64,000 nucleotides of DNA, taken from positions 1 through 64,000 of the forward strand of contig CAZHEV010000013.1 of assembly GCA_964531335.1 (NCBI GenBank). The letters run 5' to 3'. Positions 17,989 to 25,828 of this stretch are shown in pieces. This DNA is from CAZHEV01 sp964531335 [NCBI: uncultured bacterium] (GTDB taxonomy: Bacteria > Eisenbacteria > RBG-16-71-46 > CAZHEV01). Position numbers and translations under genes: made by a program. Every line of letters begins with the position of its first letter. Within the stretch, counting starts at the first letter, position 1. The notes beneath the pieces are model-generated. The model had not been told where the DNA came from. It saw only the letters and a list, made by a program, of their open reading frames with translations, and searched no databases.

Positions 17989-18930
17989 TCAGGTGTCGCG
18001 TTCGGCGACCGCGTAGTAAGTCTTGCCCTCGTACTCGACTTCCCTTATGCCCTCGCTCTCCTCGAGGGCGTCTATGTACTTGAGCAGCTCCCTGGGGTGC
18101 ATGCCCAGGGAGCTGCTTAGCTCGTCCAATGTCTCCGGCCGGATCTTCAGCATCGCGATTATTCTCTCCACCTGCCGCTTGCTGTGATCCCGTTCGCCGA
18201 CGCTTCTGAAGGCTGGGATCGTCTCCACCCGGCCGGCGAAGCGGGAGGCGATCTCCTCCAGCCTTTCTGTGTCGACAGGCGCGACGTCGCCCTGGGCCGG
18301 CGGACGGACGACGGTACCGATCTGCGTCCTCGAGGGCCCGATACGCCGCGCCGCGCGCGCCAGCGCCTCGATCTCGGCCTCTCCGTCGTTTACGCCCTCT
18401 ACGATCAGGATCTCGAGCCAGACCTCGCCCTCGAACTCCCGGACCAGGAGCCTGATCCCCTCGATTATCTCGGCGACCTTTATCCCGTGGACGGGCCGGT
18501 TCACCCCGGCGAAGACCTCCTGGGTCGCAGCGTCGAGGGAGGGGATGATCAGGTTCGCGCCCATCAGGTCGGCCCTGACCCGGGGGTCGATGAGCAGGGA
18601 GCCGTTTGTCAGAACCGCGACCGGCGTGTCGGTGAGGCTTTTCACCTTGTCTATGAAATGCGCTATGTTGGAATGAAGCGTCGGTTCCCCGGATCCCGAG
18701 AACGTCACGTAGTCTATGTGCGCCTTGTATCCGGCGAAGAACTCCTCGAGCGCCGCGTCAACCTCTGCGGTCGGCACGTACTCCTTCCTCTCCGCCGTCT
18801 TCTTGGCGGTCCCGCCCAGCTCGCAGTATATACAGTCGAAAGAGCATACATTGGACGGAACGACGTCAATGCCCAGGGAGACGCCGAGTCTCCTGGATGC
18901 CACCGGGCCGAATATGATATCCCTTGGCAA
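17989..18930 (-). CDS. radical SAM protein with C-terminal winged helix
   Basis: A 313-residue member of the COG0731-like radical SAM group. The cluster motif is C29-x3-C33-x2-C36 in NVCSFDCIYC, followed by VTFSGSGEPTLHSNI (the GxGEPT SAM-binding motif). The last 60 residues (LKIRPETLDELSSSLGMH... YYAVAE) look like a small winged-helix domain. The TTG start at 18930 gives a family-like N-terminus (LPRDIIFGPVASRRLG) with GGAAGAA upstream; a longer frame overlaps the previous gene. It is the last gene of the leftward redox cluster, 16 bp after the reductase gene. The reaction is unknown. Confidence 0.85.
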   Translation of the reverse strand: MPRDIIFGPVASRRLGVSLGIDVVPSNVCSFDCIYCELGGTAKKTAERKEYVPTAEVDAALEEFFAGYKAHIDYVTFSGSGEPTLHSNIAHFIDKVKSLTDTPVAVLTNGSLLIDPRVRADLMGANLIIPSLDAATQEVFAGVNRPVHGIKVAEIIEGIRLLVREFEGEVWLEILIVEGVNDGEAEIEALARAARRIGPSRTQIGTVVRPPAQGDVAPVDTERLEEIASRFAGRVETIPAFRSVGERDHSKRQVERIIAMLKIRPETLDELSSSLGMHPRELLKYIDALEESEGIREVEYEGKTYYAVAERDT

Positions 18931-18946
18931 GTGGCTTCTTCCGTCG

Positions 18947-19627
18947 CTAGTAGTTGGTCTCGTCGTAGCCCGGGAACTCGTCGAGCTTGATTCGCTTCTT
19001 GGGCAGCCCAACGCCTTTGAGCTGCTCGGCCAGATCCTTGACCATCGGTTCCGAGCCCGACAGATAGACCAGCTTGTCAGCGATGTCGGGGATGATCTCT
19101 CTCAAGTTTTCAGAGGTCAGCTTGACGCCTATCTTGTAGAACACCTGAAGCTCGGGATGCCCGGCCGTCCATATCTCCAGCTCGTCCTTGAAGGCCACGT
19201 CGTTCGTCCTGTTGCTGTAGATAAGGATGACGTCTATGGTGTCTGTGTCGTTCGCGCGCTGTTTGAGCATGCTACGGTACGGAGTTATCCCCAGGCCCGC
19301 CGCGATGAATATAGTGGGATCGTCGCCCTCGGGCCAGGTGAAGTCGCCCTCCGGCTCGCCGGCGGTTATGGTGTCTCCCTGCTTCATCTCGGACAGGGCC
19401 TTCTTGAAGGAGCTTCCGGTCATCCGCGTCGTGATCTGGATGTGTCCCTCGCACGGAGCCGAGGCGATGGTGAAATAGCGCTCGTTGCCCTTCTCGTCCT
19501 CGTTCTGGTGCGGCAGCTTGTAATGGAGAAACTGTCCGGGGGTCCACTCCAGCCCCTCCGGCGGATCGAAAACGAAAGTCCAGACGTCGGCTATCTCTTG
19601 GCGCTTTTCCCTGAATGTAAGTTCCAT
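18947..19627 (-). CDS. ferredoxin/flavodoxin-NAD(P)H reductase-like protein
   Basis: A 226-residue FNR-superfamily oxidoreductase without an iron-sulfur domain. The FAD-binding R-x-Y-[ST]-[IL]-[AS] motif is RYFTIASAP, the NAD(P) motif IFIAAGLGITPYRSML, and the later VYLSGSEPMVKDL gives the C-x-G-x-x-P equivalent with Ser. The end (FPGYDETNY) resembles FNR-like subunits that terminate in an aromatic residue. It could shuttle electrons between NAD(P)H and the ferredoxin-MinD or ferritin proteins of this cluster. GGGGGA precedes ATG 19627. Confidence 0.85.
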   Translation of the reverse strand: MELTFREKRQEIADVWTFVFDPPEGLEWTPGQFLHYKLPHQNEDEKGNERYFTIASAPCEGHIQITTRMTGSSFKKALSEMKQGDTITAGEPEGDFTWPEGDDPTIFIAAGLGITPYRSMLKQRANDTDTIDVILIYSNRTNDVAFKDELEIWTAGHPELQVFYKIGVKLTSENLREIIPDIADKLVYLSGSEPMVKDLAEQLKGVGLPKKRIKLDEFPGYDETNY

Positions 19628-19726
19628 TGCGAATCCCCCGTCATTGGAGTCCTGCAAAGTGCATGTCGGCGCGCGGGATCGAAGTCCTGCGCGCCGGGAT
19701 GCGGTGCTTGTCGGCTTTTCGGTCGG

Positions 19727-20155
19727 CTACTTCTCCTCGAGAGCGGTCAGGAGATCGCGCTTGTGCTCCTCCTCCTGGATCAAGATGTCCTCCAGGACGC
19801 GCCTGAGGCCGTACTCCTTCAATTTCTCGGCCTGAGCTATCCGCTGCTTGTACCGGCGAATGGCCAACTCCTCGCCGTCCAGGTCCTGCTCGAGCATCTC
19901 CACGCTTTTCCCCGAAGTGCGGCGCTCCTCCACGTCCACCGCGGGCACGCCTCCCAGGAAGTCGATCTGCTCGGAGAGCATGAGGGCGTGCTGCATTTCC
20001 TCCTGGGAGTGCACCACGAGCTCCTTCTGGATCCCGTCGAATTGCGGGCCGGAGATGACGGACGCGTGCTGGACGTACTGGATTGCGGCCTGGTACTCGT
20101 ACGCTAGATCCTTGTTCAGATCGGCGATCAGCTTCTTGTGTTGCTGCTTGGTCAT
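19727..20155 (-). CDS. ferritin-like (bacterioferritin/DPS-type) protein
   Basis: A 142-residue four-helix-bundle protein. Diiron ligands are recognisable: E in DLAYEYQAAIQY, E/H in SQEEMQHALMLSEQIDFLGG, E in DGEELAIRRYKQR, and E/H in ILIQEEEHKRDLL, which is the bacterioferritin spacing. It probably oxidises or stores iron or scavenges oxygen species. The start at 20155 follows GGAGGAT. It lies 290 bp downstream of the NifX-type gene; the gap holds a long inverted repeat that may attenuate or process the transcript. Confidence 0.85.
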   Translation of the reverse strand: MTKQQHKKLIADLNKDLAYEYQAAIQYVQHASVISGPQFDGIQKELVVHSQEEMQHALMLSEQIDFLGGVPAVDVEERRTSGKSVEMLEQDLDGEELAIRRYKQRIAQAEKLKEYGLRRVLEDILIQEEEHKRDLLTALEEK

Positions 20156-20308
20156 AGGATGCGATCCTCCTTGGAGAGAGCCCTGCGTTATCCGCGCTAG
20201 AAGGATTGATTTCTCGGAATGGATGTAAATCATTCTTACCATACAACTATGGGCGGGATCGGTCCAGGGGTATCTCTTGGGGGGCGTGGGGGCCCGGAGG
20301 GAAGAGAA

Positions 20309-20423
20309 AGGGGCCTCTTGCGGGCCGCCGGGCCCATCTTGGCATCGGGAAACGGTCCTCCCGGGGTTTAGGAGGTCCTGGGAAGAATGGGGTGATTCCG
20401 CCGGCGACCCGCAAGAGGCCCCT
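20309..20423 (-). terminator. long inverted repeat between NifX-type and ferritin genes
   Basis: 21-bp arms at 20309-20329 and 20403-20423 are complementary with one mismatch (core GGGGCCTCTTGCGGG). The 73-bp interior has a second small dyad around CCTCCCGGGG/AGGAGG. It starts 22 bp after the NifX-type stop codon. No U-tract follows, so it may be an attenuator or RNA-processing/stability structure instead of a terminator. Confidence 0.5.
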
Positions 20424-20444
20424 CGCTCGTGGATTGCAATCCGT

Positions 20445-20900
20445 CTAGTGACCGCCGCAGCCTCGACCGCCTTGCCCGGCGCCTTGCCCGGACCCGTGCC
20501 CCGGCCCGCAGCCTCCGCCTCCCATGCCGTGGCCGTGGTGATCTGAGTCGCACGTATTCGCGCCGGCCTGGAGCGCTCCCCTCAGGTACTGGTCGACTAT
20601 TTCTTCGGGATCGATTCGCGGCGCTCCGAGAAGGACCTTGATCCCATAGCTGCCGAACAGTTGCTGTGCTCTCATTCCCATACCGCCGGCGATGATAACG
20701 TGTGTTCCCTGCTGGCTCAGCCATTGCGGTATGACACCGGGCTCGTGAGCGGGTGGCTCGATCCTCGCCAGGTACACGACCTGCGCGTCCCTGACGTCGA
20801 AGAACGTAAAGTGGTCGCAGCGTCCGAAGTGCCCGGATAGGATTCCGTTCTCAGTCGGGATCGCGATCCTCGTGGCCGAATTCTGCGCTTGTCCAGTCAT
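20445..20900 (-). CDS. NifX/NifB-type cofactor-binding domain protein with His/Gly/Cys tail
   Basis: A 151-residue protein of the dinitrogenase iron-molybdenum cofactor family (Nitro_FeMo-Co, RNase H-like fold). IAIPTENGILSGHFGRCDHFTFFDV is the N-terminal motif, VIIAGGMGMRAQQLF the central glycine turn. The last 35 residues are His-, Gly- and Cys-rich (CDSDHHGHGMGGGGCGPGHG), a likely metal-binding tail. Related small proteins include the Mo-Cu Orange protein. The RBS AAGGAGAG precedes ATG 20900. It follows the next NifX-type gene by 24 bp. Confidence 0.85.
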   Translation of the reverse strand: MTGQAQNSATRIAIPTENGILSGHFGRCDHFTFFDVRDAQVVYLARIEPPAHEPGVIPQWLSQQGTHVIIAGGMGMRAQQLFGSYGIKVLLGAPRIDPEEIVDQYLRGALQAGANTCDSDHHGHGMGGGGCGPGHGSGQGAGQGGRGCGGH

Positions 20901-20924
20901 AGGTCTCTCCTTATCGGGCTGATT

Positions 20925-21287
20925 CTACTTCCAGTGTCCCTCTACATTCGGGGACTCGGCGGCGGATAGCCTGCCCGCCTTGAATGCTTCCACGGCGTCC
21001 TTCACGGTCCCGTCCGCGCCGATGTAGACGTCCACACCGGCGGACTTGAGCACACTGAAGGCCTTGGGGCCGCAGTTTCCGGTGATTAGAGCGGACACTC
21101 CTGCGTTCGCGACGCTTTGACCGGCCTGAATGCCGGCGCCCTGGGCCGCGTTCATTCCTTCCGAGTTGTCAATTGTCGAGAAGTCGCCGCCGTCGGTATC
21201 GTAAACGACGAGATACCTGGCCCTTCCGAATCGCGGGTCCACCTCCGCGTTCAAATCTTCGCCCTTGGAAGTGATTGCTATCTTCAA
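20925..21287 (-). CDS. NifX-type dinitrogenase FeMo-cofactor family protein
   Basis: A 120-residue single-domain protein. MKIAITSKGEDLNAEVDPRFGRARYLVVYD and ALITGNCGPKAFSVLKSAGV are diagnostic of the MTH1175-like branch of the NifX/NifB family, which carries metal clusters. The one Cys (GNCGPKA) is at the conserved turn. AAGGAA precedes ATG 21287. The gene is 14 bp from DUF1847 upstream and 24 bp from the next NifX-type gene downstream, so it is within one operon. Confidence 0.88.
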   Translation of the reverse strand: MKIAITSKGEDLNAEVDPRFGRARYLVVYDTDGGDFSTIDNSEGMNAAQGAGIQAGQSVANAGVSALITGNCGPKAFSVLKSAGVDVYIGADGTVKDAVEAFKAGRLSAAESPNVEGHWK

Positions 21288-21301
21288 TTCCTTTTCCCCC
21301 T

Positions 21302-21862
21302 TTACTTTTTCCTGTAGTAGTTCGAGTAGATCGCGCCCAGTGGGTTGTGCGCCAGCACGCGGTCCTTGACGGCGATGGTCGTGACGGGGGCCTTCGAGTG
21401 CTTCGCGAAAAGAATGTCATGCCCCAGACAAAGTCCCAGGATGACATTCAGGTCGGTCTTCTCCTCGGCGAGCAGCAGGGCCTGGCCGACGGGATTGCAT
21501 GCGGCCTCGAATCCATCGCCATGGATCTTCGGAAGGTCCAGCTCGTCCTTTCCGAGTCCGCATGCCTTGCAGCAAACCGAGACCACGTCGAAGTCCCCGG
21601 AGAGACGCGATACCAATTGGTCGGACTCGCTCTGCAGTCCGATGCAGAACGCCAGGCCCAGCTTTCTATAGCCCATGAGCTTCGAAAACTCCACCAGCTC
21701 TTGAATCCTAGGTAACTTGCAGTAGTACTCCGCTTCCACCTGGGAAGACGCGCGCCATATGCGCATATCCTCCTCGTCGAGGTGGGGAAGGGGGTTGGCC
21801 GCGTCTTCGAAGCAATCTTTTCCCTCGCGGCACTCCCTCTCGGCGCAAACCTCGCACTTCAT
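21302..21862 (-). CDS. DUF1847 Cys-rich protein
   Basis: A 186-residue protein with an N-terminal MKCEVCAERECREGKDC (four Cys, probably a metal or Fe-S site). Conserved Cys follow at AFCIGLQSE, VVSVCCKACGLGKDE, FEAACNPVGQA and GLCLGHDILF. This arrangement is typical of DUF1847, often next to MinD-ferredoxin and NifX genes in anaerobes. Function unknown; redox or metallocluster handling is inferred from context. ATG 21862 was chosen because the Cys motif starts there; the upstream in-frame extension overlaps the ATPase gene. Confidence 0.85.
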   Translation of the reverse strand: MKCEVCAERECREGKDCFEDAANPLPHLDEEDMRIWRASSQVEAEYYCKLPRIQELVEFSKLMGYRKLGLAFCIGLQSESDQLVSRLSGDFDVVSVCCKACGLGKDELDLPKIHGDGFEAACNPVGQALLLAEEKTDLNVILGLCLGHDILFAKHSKAPVTTIAVKDRVLAHNPLGAIYSNYYRKK

Positions 21863-21887
21863 ATATAGACTCTCCTTCGTGTCCTTC

Positions 21888-22841
21888 TCAGTGGGGGCGC
21901 GCTCTACCGCTTCCGTACGCGCCGGTCTTGGGGGGGGTCTCGGCGCCATCGGCGGAGGCCGCCTCATCGCCGGCACGGGCCATGTCGAGCATGGCCAGGG
22001 CTTTTGTGTAGACCTCGGAGATGGCCCATGAGGCGGGACTGTTGCTGAACTCCGTCACGGCCATTCCCGCCACCATAGCCTCCGTCACCGCCGCGTCGTA
22101 CGGTATCGTGCCGACGAAGGTGGCGCCGGCGCCGGCGCACAGCGCGCGAATCTCCTCGGTGATCTCCTTGTTGAGGTCGTACTTGTTGACGCAGACAGCG
22201 GCTTTTATCCGGAAGTGCCGGGCAAGCTCGAGCACCCGTCCCAGGTCGTGGCGCCCTGATTGGGTGGGCTCGGCGACGGCGAGAATGAGGTCCGTGCCCG
22301 TGACGCTCGAGATCACCGGGCAGCCTATTCCGGGCGAACCGTCGACGATGACCACGTCGCGGCCCTGCTCCTCGGCGATCTCCTTCGCCCTCGAGCGCAC
22401 TATGGAGACCAGCCTGCCCGAGTTCTCCTGGGCCACCCCCAGCTTGGCATGCACCATAGGCCCGTACTTAGTATCAGAGACGAACCACGCGCCCCCGATG
22501 TCTTTTTCCAGGCGGATCGCGTCCACGGGGCAGTTGTCGGCGCACACACCGCACCCCTCGCAGCTCAACGAGTCGATCTTGAAATCATCGTCTATCGCGT
22601 CGAAGCGACAGAGGTTCAGACAATCGCCGCACTCGTTGCAGAGCGACGGGTCTATGATCGCGGTGAAGCCGCTCTCGAAGGCGTGCTCTTCCTTCACCTC
22701 CGGATTGAGCACAAGGTGAAGGTCGGCTGCGTCCACGTCGCAGTCGGCGATTACGGCATTGCGCGACATGGAAGCGAAGGCCGCGACCAGAGATGTCTTT
22801 CCCGTGCCGCCCTTACCGCTTATGACAGTGAGCTCTTTCAT
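21888..22841 (-). CDS. MinD/Mrp-like P-loop ATPase with inserted 2x[4Fe-4S] ferredoxin domain
   Basis: A 317-residue ATPase. Deviant Walker A SGKGGTGKTS is at residues 8-17, then VIADCDVDAADLHLVL. The insert carries C-x2-C-x2-C-x3-C twice (CNECGDCLNLCRFDAI and CEGCGVCADNCPVDAI). Switch and Walker B are VVIVDGSPGIGCPV. These ATPases partner with NifX-type and Orange proteins and are thought to assemble or move metal clusters. The C-terminal 25 residues are low-complexity. GGACGGGGA precedes ATG 22841. A homologue follows upstream at 22978. Confidence 0.88.
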   Translation of the reverse strand: MKELTVISGKGGTGKTSLVAAFASMSRNAVIADCDVDAADLHLVLNPEVKEEHAFESGFTAIIDPSLCNECGDCLNLCRFDAIDDDFKIDSLSCEGCGVCADNCPVDAIRLEKDIGGAWFVSDTKYGPMVHAKLGVAQENSGRLVSIVRSRAKEIAEEQGRDVVIVDGSPGIGCPVISSVTGTDLILAVAEPTQSGRHDLGRVLELARHFRIKAAVCVNKYDLNKEITEEIRALCAGAGATFVGTIPYDAAVTEAMVAGMAVTEFSNSPASWAISEVYTKALAMLDMARAGDEAASADGAETPPKTGAYGSGRARPH

Positions 22842-22977
22842 TCCCCGTCCGATCTGCTTTGGGATCTCTCCTGCTTGTTTATAGCCGGGGCCCCGCCGCT
22901 TGGCATCGCCCTTTTGCCGGTTAAGGCAACCAGTCCCCGATGGCAGCTTTCCGACCGCGACAAGGGCCCCGGCATTA

Positions 22978-23832
22978 TCAATGGCTTGGGGCCGGTTCTT
23001 TGGCTCGGCCCACGATCTCGCTCAAGAGCTTGAGCATGTTCTCTCGCATCTCCGGAATCTCTTCCGCTATCATCTCTCCCCGGGAATAGGCCTCCGCGAT
23101 CCGGCGGTCGTTCGGGATCCTCGCCAGGATCGGTATCCCCTCGGAGTCGCAATATTTTTCGGTGTCCCCGTTTCCTATTCCGTCACGGTTGATCACCACG
23201 CCGAACGGGACCCCCAGCTTCCTGACCATCTCCACGGCGAGCGTAAGGTCGTTCAGTCCGAAGGGGGTCGGCTCCGTGACCAGCAAGCAGAAGTCGGCTC
23301 CCTGCACCGCGGCGATCACCGGGCACGAGGTCCCCGGTGAAGCGTCGATGAGCGTCAGCTCTTTGCCGGAGACTGCTCGCTTGACCGCTTTCACCACCGG
23401 CGGAATGATCGACTCGCCTACTTTCAGCCGCCCTCCTACGTACTCGATCTCCCCGGCCCTTCCCTTTTCCACCACGCCCACCTCGCGCGGCTCCTCGACG
23501 ATCGCATCAATGGGACAGGCTATCGAGCAGCCCCCGCATCCGTGGCATAAGTCGTCGAAGACCACCACGCCGCGCGAATGGACGGCGATCGCGTTGAACC
23601 TGCATGCCTCGGCGCAGAGCCCGCACAGGTCGCAGGTCTCTGAATCGACCCTAGGCACCGGTCTGGAGACTCGTGTCGTCCTGTGAATCAAAGGACGCAG
23701 GAATAGATGTCCGTTCGGTTCTTCCACGTCACAGTCGGCATAGCATGTGGCCACGGGGGCTACATGTGCCAGATTGGTGGCCACCGTGGTCTTTCCTGTA
23801 CCGCCCTTGCCGCTTGCTATTGCGATGATCAC
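22978..23832 (-). CDS. second MinD/Mrp-like ATPase with ferredoxin insert
   Basis: A 284-residue paralogue of the preceding ATPase. It has SGKGGTGKTT in Walker A, the YADCDVEEPNGHLFL signature, two four-Cys clusters (CDLCGLCAEACRFNAI, CHGCGGCSIACPIDAI), and LTLIDASPGTSCPV. The GTG start at 23832 gives the canonical VIIAIASGKGG beginning with GGAAAGAGA upstream; a 15-residue longer frame is possible. Pairs of such ATPases occur in Orange-protein loci, where they may act as a heterodimer. The gap to its partner is 136 bp. Confidence 0.87.
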   Translation of the reverse strand: MIIAIASGKGGTGKTTVATNLAHVAPVATCYADCDVEEPNGHLFLRPLIHRTTRVSRPVPRVDSETCDLCGLCAEACRFNAIAVHSRGVVVFDDLCHGCGGCSIACPIDAIVEEPREVGVVEKGRAGEIEYVGGRLKVGESIIPPVVKAVKRAVSGKELTLIDASPGTSCPVIAAVQGADFCLLVTEPTPFGLNDLTLAVEMVRKLGVPFGVVINRDGIGNGDTEKYCDSEGIPILARIPNDRRIAEAYSRGEMIAEEIPEMRENMLKLLSEIVGRAKEPAPSH

Positions 23833-24002
23833 CTTCGTGTCTCTTTCCTTCGCGCCGGCGTGCGAAACCTCGCCCATGCGGGGATGTCACCGGGGAAGCA
23901 ACCCCGCTCGCAGGGATGCCCGACTCCGATATGTGTGATGCACCCAGTCGAAGAGAAAAGTGCCTGGGTGATAACCTGCGAGCGGGCTGCAACCCCGGCT
24001 TA

Positions 24003-24377
24003 TTATGTCTCTCTCGTCATCGGCGTCCCGCACTTGGGGCACTCCACCTCGTAGCACGGGACCCCTCGCTCGTGAGTCTTTGTTTCTCCGCAGCTCGGGC
24101 AGACGCAGTTACCTCCCGGCCCGAAGCCACCGCCGCCTCCGCGGCCACCGCCGCCTCCGCCGCCTCTGCCCTGGCCTCCGCCGCCTCCGCCGCTACCGCG
24201 GCCACCGCCGCCTCTGCCCTGGCCTCCGCCGCCACCGCCGCCACCGCGACCGGCACCGCCGCCACCGCCGCCTTGTCCGCGGCCACCACCTGCGCCTCCG
24301 CCGCTACCGCGGCCACCGCCTGCGCCTCCGCCGCCTTGTCCGCGGCCACCACCTGCGCCTCCGCCGCTACCTCTCAT
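24003..24377 (-). CDS. Gly-rich protein with C-terminal zinc-ribbon-like domain
   Basis: A 124-residue protein. Residues 1-90 are almost only Gly, Arg, Gln, Ala and Ser in imperfect repeats. Residues 90-124 hold CVCPSCGETKTHERGVPC then YEVECPKCGTPM, a C-x2-C / C-x2-C knuckle typical of small proteins linked to DUF5320 and NifX genes. The structured end is conserved in such loci; the Gly tract is variable and may be flexible. The start overlaps the DUF5320 stop by 11 bp, so the two are translationally coupled. The opposite strand is also open because of the GC-rich repeats, but has no conserved content. Confidence 0.7.
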   Translation of the reverse strand: MRGSGGGAGGGRGQGGGGAGGGRGSGGGAGGGRGQGGGGGGAGRGGGGGGGGQGRGGGGRGSGGGGGGQGRGGGGGGGRGGGGGFGPGGNCVCPSCGETKTHERGVPCYEVECPKCGTPMTRET

Positions 24378-24840
24378 CTCTAGTCTCCAGTTCTTTTATG
24401 CGTCCCTGAAGGGCTTGCATCTCCGTCTCCATGTCCTTCCTCACGTCACGGAGGTACTGGAGCTCGTCCTCGCGAGAGGGCGCCTCGTACGGGTCCGGAT
24501 AACCCGAGGGCGCCTCATACGCCATGGGGTAACCAGCGAATCTGGGAAAGCCCCTGAAGCCTCCACGGCCCGCGCCGAAGCCTCCACGGCCCGCGCCGAA
24601 GCCTCCACGGCCCGCGCCGAAGCCTCCACCGCGACCGCGGCCCCATCCGCCGGCGCCTCTTCCTCCACCCCAAACGCGTCCTCTTCCGCCTCCCCACGGC
24701 GCGAAGCCCCTGCCGGCTCCTCGCATGGGATATGGCGATGGGCCCGTGGCCTCCCTGGCACTGCGAGGACGGCAAAGCCCGAAGCCCCCTCCAGTCCTCG
24801 GGCCCATGCCCAGCGGTCCTGTCCTGTCAAATCCCGGCAT
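24367..24840 (-). CDS. DUF5320 family protein
   Basis: A 157-residue protein. The N-terminus MPGFDRTGPLGMGPRTGGGFGLC is the hallmark of DUF5320. A Gly/Arg-rich middle contains three tandem 7-residue GFGAGRG units (21-bp DNA repeat near 24560-24625). The C-terminus is a coiled coil (EDELQYLRDVRKDMETEMQALQGRIKELE). DUF5320 genes are habitual neighbours of NifX-type genes in anaerobes; role unknown. GGAGGTAAT precedes ATG 24840. It lies 44 bp after the first NifX-type gene. Confidence 0.82.
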   Translation of the reverse strand: MPGFDRTGPLGMGPRTGGGFGLCRPRSAREATGPSPYPMRGAGRGFAPWGGGRGRVWGGGRGAGGWGRGRGGGFGAGRGGFGAGRGGFGAGRGGFRGFPRFAGYPMAYEAPSGYPDPYEAPSREDELQYLRDVRKDMETEMQALQGRIKELETRDER

Positions 24841-24883
24841 TTCGATTACCTCCTCCAGACGCCGACCTATGAAGCCGACTCTT

Positions 24884-25369
24884 TTAGCTGTTCTGTATTC
24901 TTCCGTTTCCTCTAGAGCCGCCTCGGCGGCCCGATCTTCCAAATCCGCGGCCCGCGCCGTTGCGAGCGCCTCGCCTTCCGGAGCCGTCGTCTTCGCAGCA
25001 ACGTCCCATCCTTCGCCGCTCCCTCCTGGGTCCCACAGGCACGAGTCCGCCGCAGAACCCATCCTTCGTAAGCCGGCCGGCGAGGAACGCGTCCAGCACA
25101 TCGTCGACTTCTCCTATAAGTCCGGGGTAGACATCGATGCCGTGGCTCACTATGGAGAAATAATCGGACTGGCGAATTCCACCGCACAACAGAACGTCGA
25201 CTCCGTCGCCCAGCAGAAGTCCGGCACGGCGCCATCCCTGAACGTCCTTCACGGATCTTTCCGAACGCTCTTCAACCGATTCGCCGTTCGCGCGAACGAG
25301 CAAGATGGCTGGAGCGCTGTCGAACCTCGGGGACACTCTGTTCCCGAAAATTGGAATGGCGATATTCAT
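24884..25369 (-). CDS. NifX-type FeMo-cofactor family protein, first gene of the operon
   Basis: A 161-residue protein beginning MNIAIPIFGNRVSPRFDSAPAI, followed by GVDVLLCGGIRQSDYFSI (C-G-G-I turn) and GEVDDVLDAFLAGRL, all typical of the NifX/NifB-associated domain. The last 40 residues are basic and Gly-rich, of low complexity. GAGGGTAG precedes ATG 25369. It is the promoter-proximal gene of the leftward metal-cluster operon, and two operator-like dyads lie 116-170 bp upstream. Confidence 0.8.
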   Translation of the reverse strand: MNIAIPIFGNRVSPRFDSAPAILLVRANGESVEERSERSVKDVQGWRRAGLLLGDGVDVLLCGGIRQSDYFSIVSHGIDVYPGLIGEVDDVLDAFLAGRLTKDGFCGGLVPVGPRRERRRMGRCCEDDGSGRRGARNGAGRGFGRSGRRGGSRGNGRIQNS

Positions 25370-25828
25370 ATTGCTACCCTCGTTCCCTAATAAGACGCAC
25401 GATCCATGCCACTTCCCTTGCACTTATCTAGCTCTTTGTTTGTCAAGGGATTAAAGGTGCCCGTGGTTTCGGCGCCGCCGAGTAAAAGTAGCAATAATGC
25501 TACTTTCTCGCATGGTAAAGGTGGCAATCCTGCTACTTTGTCGTGAGAGTATTCGATGGCCGGGGTCGGGCGTTGATCGGCGGGGAGCGCGAGAGCCCGC
25601 CCGTTCGGTGGCCGTGAAGACGAAAGGATATGGGAGGGGACGCGCAGCTCGGCGCAACGGTCCCTTGCGGCCCGCATGTGCGCGGCCGGCCGTTTCAATA
25701 ACACAAGCGCCGCCCGGGGTCCGAGACCGAATGAAGAGCCGGGGTGACTGGGGGGCTACAAGCTGCTATTGTGCTTTGTGGTCGCCGCCCCGCGGGGGGG
25801 CAAGAGGTGATAGGAGGGCTTCTAGGAA
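25370..25828. other. divergent regulatory region with two dyads
   Basis: 459 bp between the NifX-type operon (left) and the tryptophanase-family gene (right). It holds two related dyads at 25485-25539 and, on the minus strand, a TTGACA near 25442-25447 whose -10 partner is not clear. No supported gene. Confidence 0.5.
25485..25539 (-). promoter_or_regulatory. paired operator-like dyads (AAAGTAGCA-N4-TGCTACTTT)
   Basis: Site 1 (25485-25506) is a perfect 9-bp dyad AAAGTAGCA/TGCTACTTT with a 4-bp spacer. Site 2 (25518-25539) has the same right arm and a left arm with two mismatches. Centres are 33 bp apart, three helical turns, so both face the same side of the DNA. They sit upstream of the NifX-type operon. 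The regulator is not identifiable from the window. Confidence 0.7.

Noticed and set aside
24017-24352. Ala-rich open frame within the Gly-rich gene on the same strand, and long forward frames through the same repeats
   Set aside because: All frames of the GCC/GGC-type repeat are open. Only the chosen minus-strand frame ends in the conserved C-x2-C pairs.
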